Shown here piece after piece: positions 41,100 to 51,996 of a stretch of 64,000 nt of DNA. The notes under the pieces were generated by a model. The model made no database searches, was not told the origin of the DNA, and saw only the letters and a program-made list of their open reading frames with translations. Both the position numbers and the translations under genes were made by a program. Each line of letters starts with the position of its first letter. Within the stretch, counting starts at the first letter, position 1. Source of the DNA: Diaporthe sp. PMI_573 (taxonomy: Eukaryota; Ascomycota; Sordariomycetes; Diaporthales; Diaporthaceae). Location of the stretch: assembly GCA_021399435.1 (NCBI GenBank), contig JAJTUP010000027.1, forward strand, positions 806,001 through 870,000, in the 5' to 3' direction.

Positions 41100-43177
41100 C
41101 TTGAGGTGGAAACGGCGGTATCTAAGCCCACGTGCCGCTATCTACCCTGCGAAGCCCATGGTGGACCGAGAAGTTACTATCTCGGTCGACAGCATGCTGG
41201 TATGGTTGTCGTTGACGTGCTCATTGCCTTTGTTGTGCTAGTGATTCTAATTGGACTGTGGAGTCTCATCTCCAGAAGGTATGTTTTATATAGCACCCTA
41301 TTGGCTGGGCCGTTTTTCTGACCACGGGTGAAGGATGCATGATCCTGGACATTGAAAGGCACCATTCGATTGGGGAACAAAACGGATTCCGCCACGCCGC
41401 TCTCGCCAGTCGGCTACCGATCTTTCGTGCTGCAACCCGTACCGAGATCTACTGCCAACCTGCCTGTCGTTCCGGAAACAACACCGCATTCGCCTAGTTC
41501 CACATTCAATGCGTTCTTGTCTTGTGTTATGCCGAAATACCTCATCCAGCGTTTAGTTGCTACTGCCGAGCTAGGTTGGATAGCGGGAACATACGTTATG
41601 ATGCAAGAGCCTGGAACGGTTACGATTATTTGAAGGTCACGAGGGAATCGTTGTACGGTACAGGAACCACATACGATCGCCTTCCAGAACGAAGCGGCGT
41701 TCAGCGGTGGTGACGAAACATTTTTTATAAAGCCTTAGATGAGACGGGTACGCGAAAGAGCGATGAACCACAGTACCAAGATGCATACACTTAACATCTG
41801 TAATCTAACAGGTGGTCTTCGAAATGCCGCCCACAAGTGCGGGAATGCCCCTGTCATTCCCAAATCGGTCCATTTCATATGCTGGTCAAGCATTCCGTAG
41901 TTGCGGATAGAATCGTGGCCGCGCCTGCTACACGCCAGCCTATCTCACCGGATACGGGCGCGGGATGAAATTAGCGGGCAACAACTTTGTTACTGATTGT
42001 ATCCTTGCTACCAATGATAGACGAAAAAGACGGTATCGAACTGCGCCAACTTCATTAAGCCGACCTTCCACGGCTCCTTTACCGCCTTCGCCTTCGACCC
42101 ACTGGCGTAGCCGGTGCTCGTATCGACAAGGCATGGGTTGCCGTGGGATCTTATAGTGGATTCCATCATGGATGTTTTGGGAACAGGTGAGGTTTGAGTT
42201 TACCATACGAGGCACTCTCGATCTTCATATTCTGGCATTGCTGGGATTTATTTTCCTCGTAACTGACTCTCTCTTTCGCTATGTGAAATTTACTCATGCT
42301 ATCCATCTCTTGGAGATTGCCGTTCTCAGCATTGTGGAGGGCATTCTCGTGTATCATCGCCATCGCACCTTCGACATGATGCCCCCCTTCACTTGCCAGT
42401 AATCTATCGGCACTACCCTCTGAGGCGGTTGATGGCAATCCAGCGCGGAGCCCGAACCATGCTATACAGGGAGAAAAATAACGACAAAGGGACATCGGTT
42501 TTCCTGCTGGGCCCATATCACAAAGAGATTCTAGGTACATATGGCGAACTGTGTTATCTGAAGCGATCACTGAGCGACTATTTCCAGCCCATGACAGCGC
42601 GGGGCGAGGTGTGAGTATTAAGGATAGCGTACTACTCTTCACGAAAACGCCGCTTCTTCATATAAGCGACGACTTCACTTTTACACAATTCAGATGTAAG
42701 TACGAGAACGCGCCCCAGAACTTTGGCTTCTTGATTCCAGATCGGCAGGGGTGTCGGCCAATGGAGTGATTTCTAGTTTGGCCATTCGGAGATTGCCACA
42801 CAAGACGTGGGAGACTAGGAACGGATGTATTTAAGAATACGTCCTGCGCTATGCATCGCCCTCGGGCCGGCCGATCATGGTAACTGGTACCGACAGCTGC
42901 GTCGGCTCCCATCCTATGTATTTGAGTCTCTTGATCACCTGTAAGAACAACCAGGCATGACAGCCAGCACCCCACAATTTTGTTCTGCAAAGTTGGAGGA
43001 AATGAAAGGTTTTGCATGGCCTGGTTAACGTCTTGTAACATCCTCCGATGTCGTTTGGGTTGGAGTCACACTTAGGACTTGGTACAACCGCTATACAGTC
43101 CATAAGGCGTGAAAAAGCCGTGTCTTGAGATACGGAAGGCATGCCATTGGACCCATTAGTACCTAAGGATAATCGAA
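41100..43177. other. Gene-poor spacer
   Basis: Several ORFs of 60-160 codons on both strands (for example 41352-41633 plus and 42166-42642 minus) show no recognised motifs. The region looks like old, degraded accessory DNA. Confidence 0.4.
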
Positions 43178-45046
43178 CTATTCTTCTAGTAATGCATTAC
43201 ATCGAGTCTGCAGGTCTTCATTGAGGGCGTGGATGTTGGCATTTCGTTCCACAAGCAATTGAACTATTGCTGCATCAGACTTCCGGACTGCAACTTCGAG
43301 GATCGTTCCTTTTCCGTCTGCTTCAATATTGACATCTGCACCTCTGTCAATGAACAAACGAGCTATATCGACAGCTCCGAGGTCGACTGCGTCGAACAAG
43401 GGTCCACCTCCTTCAGCTTGGGGTTGGTTGGCACTTCCACCGTGCTCCAAGAGAAGCTGGACCAAGCGCACGCTACCGTGGTAAACTGCGGCCCCAAGCG
43501 GAGAACGGCCATGGCCATCCAGAAGGTTGGGATCAGCTCCTCCCTCTAAGAGTAGTCGAGCCACGTCGTAGTGTCCTTGGAGGGTTGCTGCGCGTAATGC
43601 CGAGCCATATGAACCACCTGTGATATTGATGTCTGCGCCGGCATTCAACAACATCGCAACACACGTAGTGCTTGCATTATGAGAGGCGGCTTGCAACGCA
43701 CTATGCATACCACCACCGAAGTTGTTGCATTGTGCCCCATTCTGTAGCAGAAGTGCCATGATGGCCGGAGAATCGGACCAAGAAGCTGCCTGAAGGGGGC
43801 TTCCATGTTCGCCGCCCTTCGCATTTACATCTGCACCACGCGAGATGAGTAACTCCACAATCTCAAGGTCCCCTTGTGCACATGCAGCTTCAAGGGAGCT
43901 GCCGTAGTAGCCCCCAAGCGCATTCACGTCTGCGCCGCTCGAGATAAGCAACTCCACGATCGCCATATTTGGGTGTGCGCAGGCACCCTGGAGGGCACTC
44001 CCGTAATGGCCTCCAAGTGCATTCACAGCCGCTCCTTTGCCTAAGAGCAGCCTCGCCGCACCAATATTGCCTTCCTCAGCTGCACATTGAAGCGCCGTAG
44101 CAAACTTGCCCCCAATCGCGTTCACATTGGCACCGTTGTCGAGGAGATATACCATCAGATCCATGGAGCCAGTCGCAGCATGGAGCGCTGTCTCCTGCTG
44201 TCGTCCCCGGGCATTGACATCGACTCCGTTGTCCAGGAGCCTTCGAACAAGGCGAACTGATCTCAGACCGGCTGCAGCACAAAGCACAGGGCCCATAGAG
44301 CCAGAAAACTCTGCCGTGTTTGATTGGTTTCTCCAGAGGATTTCGAAAAGGTTGAGTTGGTCGGGTTTCAACGCGCTCTCTATAGTTGACAGGAAGTCAT
44401 ACCTAGAGCCGGCGCCCAGCAAAGTCTCTACGACTTCGGTGGCACCTGCGCGAACAGCGGCACGTGCTGCACTGCCGTATCGTCCGCCCTCAGTATCAAT
44501 AGCGCCAGCCTCTAGGAGCATCCTAACGATGCTGAGGTTGGAGATCGATGCAGCCGCTTGCAGAGGCGTCCACAGAACGCCGCCCTCGACAACCAGGTCT
44601 GCGCCCGCGTCGATGAGCAGTCGAGCAATTTCCTCCTGCCCGTATGCACAAGCTGCCGTCAGGGCAGACCCAAAATGCTCTCCGTAATCATTGGGGTCGC
44701 ACCCTTCGCTGAGGAGGCGCAGGACCTCGGATAGATGGCCACGCAGCGCTGCCCTCTGCAGATGATGAGTGTCGTGACTGTAGCTTGCTGGATAGTACTC
44801 GGCCAATTCGTTGTCGCTAATTACGCGCACGACGAACCCATCATGGACAAGGCACATGGGGTCTTCGAACCCGTCCATGCCAATGGCGTCAAGTAGTTGA
44901 GGATCGGCGAGACGGTCATGACCTGGTGGGTAGAATATCCATAGTTCCTTCGGTTTTTGAACGACGGTTGCGTATACACCGTCTTGATCATTCGAAAGGG
45001 GTACTCTGGTGATCTCCGACTGTCGGTTGGGACCGGAAGAGCGCAT
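43178..45046 (-). CDS. Ankyrin-repeat protein
   Basis: Intronless frame of 622 residues. Residues 1-~85 are not ankyrin (VYATVVQKPKELWIFYPPGH) and I do not recognise them. From ~90 to the end run about 14-15 ankyrin repeats with the usual GSALQAA, VELLISxGADVNA, ARLLLEGGADPN patterns. The repeats carry an unusually constant GG-x-Y/H-GS linker (LGGHYGSALQGA, LGGYYGSSLEAA, KGGEHGSPLQAA, TGGSYGSALRAA), typical of fungal repeats linked to NACHT or kinase modules. No nucleotide-binding domain is seen upstream, so this may be a stand-alone receptor or scaffold, or the 3' end of a broken NLR-like gene; the open frame does continue upstream without Met. It diverges from the ADP-ribosylglycohydrolase gene. 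Confidence 0.85.
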   Translation of the reverse strand: MRSSGPNRQSEITRVPLSNDQDGVYATVVQKPKELWIFYPPGHDRLADPQLLDAIGMDGFEDPMCLVHDGFVVRVISDNELAEYYPASYSHDTHHLQRAALRGHLSEVLRLLSEGCDPNDYGEHFGSALTAACAYGQEEIARLLIDAGADLVVEGGVLWTPLQAAASISNLSIVRMLLEAGAIDTEGGRYGSAARAAVRAGATEVVETLLGAGSRYDFLSTIESALKPDQLNLFEILWRNQSNTAEFSGSMGPVLCAAAGLRSVRLVRRLLDNGVDVNARGRQQETALHAATGSMDLMVYLLDNGANVNAIGGKFATALQCAAEEGNIGAARLLLGKGAAVNALGGHYGSALQGACAHPNMAIVELLISSGADVNALGGYYGSSLEAACAQGDLEIVELLISRGADVNAKGGEHGSPLQAASWSDSPAIMALLLQNGAQCNNFGGGMHSALQAASHNASTTCVAMLLNAGADINITGGSYGSALRAATLQGHYDVARLLLEGGADPNLLDGHGRSPLGAAVYHGSVRLVQLLLEHGGSANQPQAEGGGPLFDAVDLGAVDIARLFIDRGADVNIEADGKGTILEVAVRKSDAAIVQLLVERNANIHALNEDLQTRCNALLEE

Positions 45047-45310
45047 AGCGTGCGTGATCCATCGAACACGGCTGAGCCAGGATAGACAGGAGCAGCAATG
45101 GATAAATCGGAAAAGTAATGAAAGGGTTTGTCCAAAACCTGAGCTTTAGATCGACATGATCATGTCCAGTTTAAATGGGGCTTTCTCGTAGCATCGGCGC
45201 CGGAAAACGTTGAAGCCGAAGATAGCCCTATTGCCCCTCATTCGTATCATGCCTGCTTCTAGGCCGACTAGATTCACCGTTTCGTACAGTCATTACCAGA
45301 AACATCGAAA
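45047..45310. promoter_or_regulatory. Short divergent promoter of ankyrin and ADP-ribosylglycohydrolase genes
   Basis: Only 264 bp separate the two start codons, so regulatory DNA is probably shared. No specific binding site can be named. Confidence 0.5.
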
Positions 45311-46675
45311 ATGGACCACCGTCAACACGCCAATAAACAATTAACGGGACACCTTGCCCTAGGCGCTCTTCATGATCGAAGCGTTGGTGTACTAGTGGGA
45401 TCCGCTGTCGGAGACGCTGTCGGCTTGTACACCGAGTTTCTCTCCGCGGAGCACTCCGCCCTGTTCTACCCGTCTCGCCACTTTGTCTTTCAGCCCGACA
45501 ATGACCATGGCAAGGGAGCCCCGACACCTTTCCGAATGGACTCTCATCGTATGAAGCATGTACCTGGAGACTGGACCGACGATACCGACCACGCTCTACT
45601 ACTCGTGCTATCGGCGCTTCGTCACACGTCTGCCGCCCTCTCGGACTTGGAACTCCTGGAAAGACTGGTGGTCGACTTCCCTCCCCGACTGAAATTATGG
45701 GTTGAGAACGGTTTACGCGCCCTTGACACGATGCCGCTAGGGTTGGGTCGGCACACCGCTCATGTTGTTCGATCCCCCTCCTTCCTAGCAGACCCTTCAG
45801 GCACAGCGCGCAGCCACTGGGAGAAGTCGGGTCGAAAGAGCGCATCTAATGGGAGCTTGATGCGGACACATCCTCTGGGGCTACTCACATTGTTTCGCCA
45901 TGAAGAGACAGCCTTTACTCTCGGCGCAGCTCTTTCTCGGACCACACATGCGGATCCACGGTGCGTCGTTGCCTGCGCTATCGGAACGGCGCTGGTTCGG
46001 GGCGTTGTACGGGCCGACATCACCCAGAGCTCCGACATTGATCGTCTTGTTCTTCGGGCACTTGACTGGTTTGGTGGGCAGGAATGGGCATCCACCGAAT
46101 ACGGAGTAGACACTGCTCAGCTGCAGAAGCATATAACGACTAAAAGCCTGGCGGCTCTGCGGCTGGATGACTCCATCCGTATAGGCTTTGTCTACAAAAC
46201 CTTAGGAGCAGGAATATTCCTTTTACGAACAGCGATGAAGATGTTGGAGGACGGTAACAATGGCGTCAGAACACAGTTGAGCATATTTCAGCAACTTATT
46301 ACGGATCTCATCATGTGCGGTGGAGATGCGGATACGAACGCCTGCTTCGCTGGAGCGTTACTTGGGGGCTACCTTGGGTTCAAGGCGCTTCCAGACCTTT
46401 GGAGAGATCATTTACGTCACGGAGATTTCCTGATTGGCAAGGCCGAAGCTCTTTGCCAGGTCCTAGGTATCGTTGAAGGGAGGTATGATGCACAAAAAGA
46501 TAGCGACACGCTTACGGATGGAGGCCGTGGAGTTCTCAGTGAAGAGGAAATGGATCGTCGGTGGAATCAATTGATGGCCGCGGCTCAAGAGCGACTCTAC
46601 CCACCAAGGGAAGCAGCAGATGAAACAAAAGGATCCGATAGCAAAATAAAAGAATGGGCTCGACGGTGGTTCTAG
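45311..46675 (+). CDS. ADP-ribosylglycohydrolase (DraG/ARH family)
   Basis: Intronless, 454 residues. It removes ADP-ribose from modified proteins or related substrates using two Mg ions. Metal-site motifs are complete: residues 30-43 GSAVGDAVGLYTEF, 86-96 GDWTDDTDHAL, SNGSLMRTHPLG (~179-190), and 337-344 GGDADTNA in the final helix region. The first ~20 residues and the acidic/basic tail after ~415 lie outside the fold. No signal peptide, so cytosolic or nuclear. Compared with bacterial DraG (~300 residues) it is longer, as in many fungal members. Neighbour: a divergent ankyrin gene. Substrate type (Arg, Ser or other) cannot be told. Confidence 0.92.
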   Translation: MDHRQHANKQLTGHLALGALHDRSVGVLVGSAVGDAVGLYTEFLSAEHSALFYPSRHFVFQPDNDHGKGAPTPFRMDSHRMKHVPGDWTDDTDHALLLVLSALRHTSAALSDLELLERLVVDFPPRLKLWVENGLRALDTMPLGLGRHTAHVVRSPSFLADPSGTARSHWEKSGRKSASNGSLMRTHPLGLLTLFRHEETAFTLGAALSRTTHADPRCVVACAIGTALVRGVVRADITQSSDIDRLVLRALDWFGGQEWASTEYGVDTAQLQKHITTKSLAALRLDDSIRIGFVYKTLGAGIFLLRTAMKMLEDGNNGVRTQLSIFQQLITDLIMCGGDADTNACFAGALLGGYLGFKALPDLWRDHLRHGDFLIGKAEALCQVLGIVEGRYDAQKDSDTLTDGGRGVLSEEEMDRRWNQLMAAAQERLYPPREAADETKGSDSKIKEWARRWF

Positions 46676-46794
46676 AGCTGAAGCCACCTGGCTCTTCGTT
46701 TACGATGAATCCGGATCGGACTTGACAGCGTTGAGGTATTAGGCAGGACCTCGAATAGAATTTACGTGTTTCTATGAGGTCCGACTTGGTCCTC

Positions 46795-47374
46795 GGCTGC
46801 TTCGCCGCCATGCTAATGCCGCTTTTATGGCGCTGCTTGATATATTTGGTTACGCCTCACTGCTTGTGCCTGAACTTGTACATCCTCTCTCTGGGCATCC
46901 CTGCACGCCTACTGCATCAGCCTACTAGACACCGCTTGTCTTGGACTGGGCGGGACAGGAGGAAACTCACGAAGAGAAGAAGTGGTATTCGCGTTCCATG
47001 GTATCTTTGACACTCTTTAGTGTGAGGCCACGGTCACGGTATAGGCTTGTGATGATCCAGCGGTGTGCGTCCCAGTCAGTCTTTTTGGCCCATCTCCCTG
47101 GCCGCCGCACACCCACACCTGCACCTGCGACCATATCAGCGCCATCGGCGGGGGTGGAGACAATGAAAGGATGCAACTGATACTGGTACTGGCACTGGTT
47201 CTCCTTGTGCTGGTGTTGCAGCCCCGAATCCTGGTGCAAGCTGGACGGCTTGCACTGCTTTTCCATCAACTCAATATCGTGGATTAACGACGGAAATCGC
47301 ATAGACCGCATGATAAATGTGTACATGAGCGTAGTTTTGTGTATGGGTGCAGGTATTTCGAAGTGAGGAGGCAT
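46795..47374 (-). pseudogene. Clr5-domain protein remnant
   Basis: The 5' part ends WAKKTDWDAHRWIITSLYRD then RGLTLKSVKDTMEREYHFFS, a clear Clr5 DNA-binding-type domain start. A GTGAGT donor at 46975 would join (acceptor CCCAG near 46892) to ERMYKFRHKQ-stop-GVTKYIKQRH, where Clr5 proteins have KQWG; the Trp codon is TGA. After it the frame stays open but matches nothing. The long Gln-rich N-terminal extension is unusual. A nonsense mutation inside the domain and the missing remainder indicate a pseudogene. Confidence 0.65.
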
Positions 47375-49374
47375 GCATGTGTAGCATGTCGCGGAATGGG
47401 GGTGTCTGGCTCTGAGAACAACTCGTTATGTGAGAATGCGCCTAGAGACAAACTCCGGTGGTGCTCGGAATTAGCGCATTCCATGGGTTGGTGCTTTCTT
47501 CATTCTCCAGTGTTGCACGGAGCTTTCCTAGCCATAATGGCTATAAGACGAATAGCACCGCCAGTCTGGAGATAAGGATCGTAACAGTATCAGAAATCCT
47601 CATAATACCAAGCATCTAACATTGTCTCTTCGTACTCGGTATCATATCTCGGCCGTTCGATCTCTCATGGCCCATCGACGCTATCCGTGTGGACATCATC
47701 CCGATGACTAGGTCGGTTATCACTGCTCCTCAAGATGGCGCGCCCAGCTACTTTATGACGCCCTTTAACACCCATAACAGCATCACGGACGTTTTGGATT
47801 TGGTGCCAATCGATGCTCAGGATACCCAAGTTTGACTTTTTTTACAGGCGCTCTTTATCCCTGACAGTGCAAACCCTTCGTACGCCGTTACTTATAGTTA
47901 TGTACTGTTCGTAACAGTTGTTTCTTGACCTCGCAACACATCCTTGATTTCTGCTTCGCATCTCTCCTCGCCCTCCACCTCCTTGGCTTTTGTCCACTGC
48001 CTCAGTTTTCTTTCTTTCCTCGACTTGGAAACGATTCTCGGCGTCTTTAACTGCTTTTCTTTCTGTCTTTTCGTGACTTCTTGACAAATGTGGAGGCCTT
48101 GCTAATAGTCTGCCGTGGCTCCCAATAATAATAATAATAATAATAATTGTTTAACGTCATAGGTGGCTGCGAAGCAGCCACAACCTCCAGTGGGGGATGG
48201 GACGTGGCTAGCTAGTTTCCAGTACATATGCCCTTCTTTCCATAGAAGCAAAATCATGTCTCTAGGACTCAACAGGTTGCAGTCGGTGGTCGCTACGGTC
48301 CGGTCCTCCCGACTCATTCCTTCATGTCAGCCGTTGCTGAGTGGTTCGTTCCGTGGTCGCCGATAAGCACCGCATGCTGCCTGTGGTTTCCTGTCTTCTG
48401 GACCCTGCTAGTCCTTATACTGTCGTTGTCATCGCCTGTGGAACGACAATCTCCAATTCCTCTCCTTCTTCGTATCTCGGGTTGTAAGCATCTGCTGCCG
48501 CCCGACTCTGCCTGTCTCTCGTTGCAGCACCATTCCCCTACCTCCCCGAAGGAAGGACAGATGCGGTCGAAGTACCTCGTCCTTTGGCAGAACTTCTGGA
48601 ACTCGAGCCTGTGCAGTCGCATGGGCTAGCTGCCCTCTGGCCATCCCGTCCCGTCGGATCTCCGGGCTTCGGGGGTCAGGACCATGTGTGTAGGTAGAGA
48701 GGCGTTGTGTGGTGGTGCAGGCGTCGCCGGCGTCCGGTGAGGACGATGAGGACGATGATGTATGTGTAGAGTGATCGTCCTCGACCGGACCTGGCTGGCG
48801 GGAACCTGTGTAGGATACCCACTTCGGGCACTTCTCGGCCGCCTCGGTCTCGCCAATATGGGCCCATTGGGTCTGGCCCTTTCTTCGCCACAAGTTCCTC
48901 GAGACCAAGGGCAAGTATATGGAGGCTGCTTATGAGCTGTACGACTTCCTTGAAGTCAACGGTCTTGAAAATACTCTTCCCCCGGATGTGAAGGCTATGC
49001 TAGCTAGCCCCAAGGGAAAGAAGAGTTGAAGGTCTCCAATTTCAAGAGGCGGGGGGATTTTCGAGGGATGACGAAATTGAGAGACTGGCATCAGTTATGC
49101 CAGAGTGACTATGGCATTCACAAGTGGGGGCTGTCAAGGCATGTGACGCGGGCTTGTGACTGCGACAGGAGGTTACAATACCGAGGACGCGCCGTCTGTA
49201 GGCCACGAAGAGAAATGAATATTTCCCATACCTCCTGTAACATCCCAGGGCGAGTGTAAATCAGTGGCAAAGCTGAGCTCTAATTGACGTGATGCTAGAT
49301 GGAAATGTGTGAAATTGCGCCTCGTCATAGCGATTCCAGCCTCACCATGTCACTCGTCGCCACTCCAGTGATTG
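47375..49374. other. Spacer with gene scraps
   Basis: Includes an (AAT)n microsatellite at 48124-48148. The plus strand 48870-49029 has a plausible protein end (HKFLETKGKYMEAAYELYDF, then NGLENTLPPDVKAMLASPKG) that ends in TGA 49027 but lacks an upstream gene. The minus strand near 48545-48620 has LEFQKFCQRTRYFDRICPSF, also unassigned. Both look like remnants. Confidence 0.4.
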
Positions 49375-50661
49375 TCACGCCCCCGCTGCTATTACCGAGC
49401 TCGCCTGATCTTCGCACCACTTCCAGAAATTCTCACCCAGATTGTCCTCTTCTGACTTCAGCCTGGCGAGTATATCTGGTCGACCGATTTGCTCCTCAGG
49501 CTGTACCCTACCGAACGGAAGGATGTACGCACCGTTGTTCTCCAGGGTTATATCCGGCGAGAAGCCAGCATAAAGCTCCGTGTACCCACCAAACTTTGGA
49601 TCGTAAAGAAACAAGCGGTCTGCTACAGCCATAAACTTGGAGGGGGCTCCTTGGAACGCATTCGTCTTGAGGTTGCCCGGATTCGCAGCAACACTAACGA
49701 TCCCATGCTGTCCATACCTTCGAGAATACTCGTATGCTAGAATCCAGTTACCAGCTTTTGACCTAGCGTAATTACGCCTACCATTCAGACACTGCAGCAT
49801 TCAGAGTCAGCTATCAAAGGACCAAGGGAGTTGTTTCGTACAGATTGGTGGAGGAAAGGGTCACAATATGGGCATAGCCTGTCTCAAAACCAGCAGTGTG
49901 ATAAGTCATTTGAGGCACTGGCCACATTTGGCAAAACTTGCTTCTTGAAGGGGGGTAAAATTGTATCCAAAAGGTGCTTACCCCCGCTGCAAGGAGGTTG
50001 AAGTCGATCCCGTCCGCAGGGACATGAGACTCCGCCATAATACTTGATAGCCAAACAACACGGACTGCACCCGGAAGAGATGACTTTGCCGCATGTTGGA
50101 GCTGGGGGAGCAGAAGTTGAGTGAAAAGGAGTGCGGCAACGCAGTGCATCCCCACAAATTTCTCCAAGCCCTGGGCAGTTTTTGATTGTACCGGAACAGA
50201 GTCGGCACCGATTCCCGCGTTGTTCCAGAGTATGTCGAGGCGGTTCTCCTGCACGGCGAACTCGGATGCCGCGGTTCGGACCGAGTTCAAGTCGTTGAGG
50301 TCCAGCAGGAGAGGCTTGAAGACGGCCGGGTGCTCAAGCTTCGGCTTCATGCATCCGAGTGTCTCGATGGCTGTGTCGACTCTTTGCTACGAGACAGAAT
50401 CAGAAATTGAGCCCCTCTCGAATTATTCCATGGGCAATGCAAAAATAGGCTATCCTCTAGGTTGATAATTACCTTGGAGCGTGAAGCAATATACACAGTC
50501 GCCCCCGTTCCGCGAAGCATCTTGCAAAGCTCGAAACCAACACCCTGATTCCCACCCGTCACGATGAACACATTTCCTTTTTTGAGCCCCAAGTCCTTTT
50601 CCCCAAACGTTGGTGCCGGTGGGAATATTTGGGTCCACCTCTTTGGATGTAGCATGGCCAT
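49375..50661 (-). CDS. Short-chain dehydrogenase/reductase (SDR)
   Basis: Exons 50661-50473, 50386-49982 and 49791-49375, with introns of 86 and 190 nt (both GT-AG, both phase 0); 336 residues. NAD(P)-binding motif TGGNQGVG (35-42), NNAG (118-121), catalytic Ser in WLSSIM (177/178) and Tyr206-x3-Lys210 in NYARSKAGN. The acceptor TGCAG|TGTCTG gives LAAG-CLNGRRNYARSK; the segment between is shorter than in some relatives. The ~75-residue end after the active site (FSPDITLENNGAYILPFGR) resembles fungal retinol-dehydrogenase-like members. Substrate unknown. The nearest plus-strand gene, a carboxymuconolactone-decarboxylase-like ORF, begins about 880 bp upstream and diverges from it. Confidence 0.88.
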
Positions 50662-51247
50662 GGCTGCAAGCGAAGTCTCGCAGCAGCACTGCTATGGAAT
50701 TGTCTTTTTTTTTTGACGCCTGAAAATTTACGGACGGTGGCTTTCAAGACTGGTGAGATTCAGGAGGCTTGTTCGAAGAGCGAGGATGGCGAAGCGGGAC
50801 AGAGCACAGATATTCATTACCATGCGGCGCCTTGGAAGGTTCACCTCGGGTGTAATATTACCGTTTTTGGACAGTGTCCAGATGTCATCACCACATGTGC
50901 TGACAGCACCTGTACCAATACCAGAGGCTTAATAATAAGCAGTTTATGTGTTTCCCCAGGGTTTTACCGCCTTGCAGTCATCCTGAGCCATTCCGCCTCG
51001 CTTCCCAGTGTTGGCTGACATCCAGCCAGCTTCTGCTGACAGTCAGCATCGGGTGACGTAAACTGGCCAGCATCAACACCTTCAAAGCCTGCACGAAACC
51101 CGAGAATATAGTACATCATCAAAAGTCAGTGAGACGCAGTCCCTGATCCCTCGGGGAAGCGTAGTAATCAAGGCGGGGGTTTGGTGGGGGTGCGACCTGC
51201 TCTTCCGGCCCGGTTCATGGACGACAACACGAATTGTCGACAATGAA

Positions 51248-51373
51248 ATGCCCAGATTGATCCAACTTGTTGTCCTCATCGCCGTCGAGGCGGTCCTGCG
51301 GCTCTTGCAGCTGCAATTGGAGAGGATAGTCACACCGGCACTCAAGAGCCTGAAAGAGTTCCTGTCTCAATGA
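51248..51373 (+). CDS. Possible 41-residue small protein
   Basis: ATG 51248 opens MPRLIQLVVLIAVEAVLRLL, a hydrophobic helix, followed by an amphipathic LERIVTPALKSLKEFLSQ. The frame is open upstream for at least 20 codons without an ATG. It could be a membrane-associated microprotein or the end of a lost gene. Confidence 0.25.
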   Translation: MPRLIQLVVLIAVEAVLRLLQLQLERIVTPALKSLKEFLSQ

Positions 51374-51537
51374 TGTCACCCAGTCCGAGCGGGGTCTGAA
51401 GTCACTTCAAGGGAGCCCCGGTGACGCGATGGAGAGACCACATCGGCCGAACCAACATCTTGGATACGCAGACCAAGTTTCGGATCTTGATTACGTCGGC
51501 GCCAACAACCACCCAAAGACGAGCATAATTGACAAGC

Positions 51538-51996
51538 ATGTCTCAAGAGCAGAAGACCTCGGGAGGCGGCGGCTCCTCCTCCCTGTCGGCACGGGCACGC
51601 CAAACTCTCTTCGACGAAGGCCTCACCATTCGCGCCGAGGTCACTGGTGCGCAGCACGTGGAGCGGTCATGGACCAACACGTCGGAATTCTCCCGGCCGA
51701 TGCAGGAACTAGCAACACAGGCAGGCTGGGGACTCATCTGGGGGCGGCCGGGGCTGGACCGGCGGACGCGATCACTGCTCAACGTGGCCATGCTTGTCGC
51801 GCTGGGCAAGGACACGGAGCTCGCAGTGCATGTCAAGGGAGCCATCAAGAACGGGGCTACCGAGGCGGAGATACAGGAGGCCATCCTACAGGCCTCGATC
51901 TATGCTGGGCTGCCGGCGGGTTTGGCGGGAACTCGGGTGGCCGACAAGGCGCTGAAGGAGTTGAAGGATGAGAAGGAAAGACAGAAGTGCTCCTGA
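51538..51996 (+). CDS. Carboxymuconolactone decarboxylase (CMD)-like protein
   Basis: Start ATG 51538 (MSQEQKTS); 152 residues, intronless, the size of a one-domain CMD protein. The helical CMD core is visible: SRPMQELATQAGWGLIWGRP, RRTRSLLNVAMLVALGKDTE, LAVHVKGAIKNGATEAEIQE, AILQASIYAGLP. The His of the E-L-x2-H segment matches the CMD class rather than AhpD, since no CxxC is present. Related proteins decarboxylate 4-carboxymuconolactone in protocatechuate breakdown, or have other lactone-related roles; this one could be either. A charged tail (KALKELKDEKERQK) follows. Confidence 0.88.
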   Translation: MSQEQKTSGGGGSSSLSARARQTLFDEGLTIRAEVTGAQHVERSWTNTSEFSRPMQELATQAGWGLIWGRPGLDRRTRSLLNVAMLVALGKDTELAVHVKGAIKNGATEAEIQEAILQASIYAGLPAGLAGTRVADKALKELKDEKERQKCS

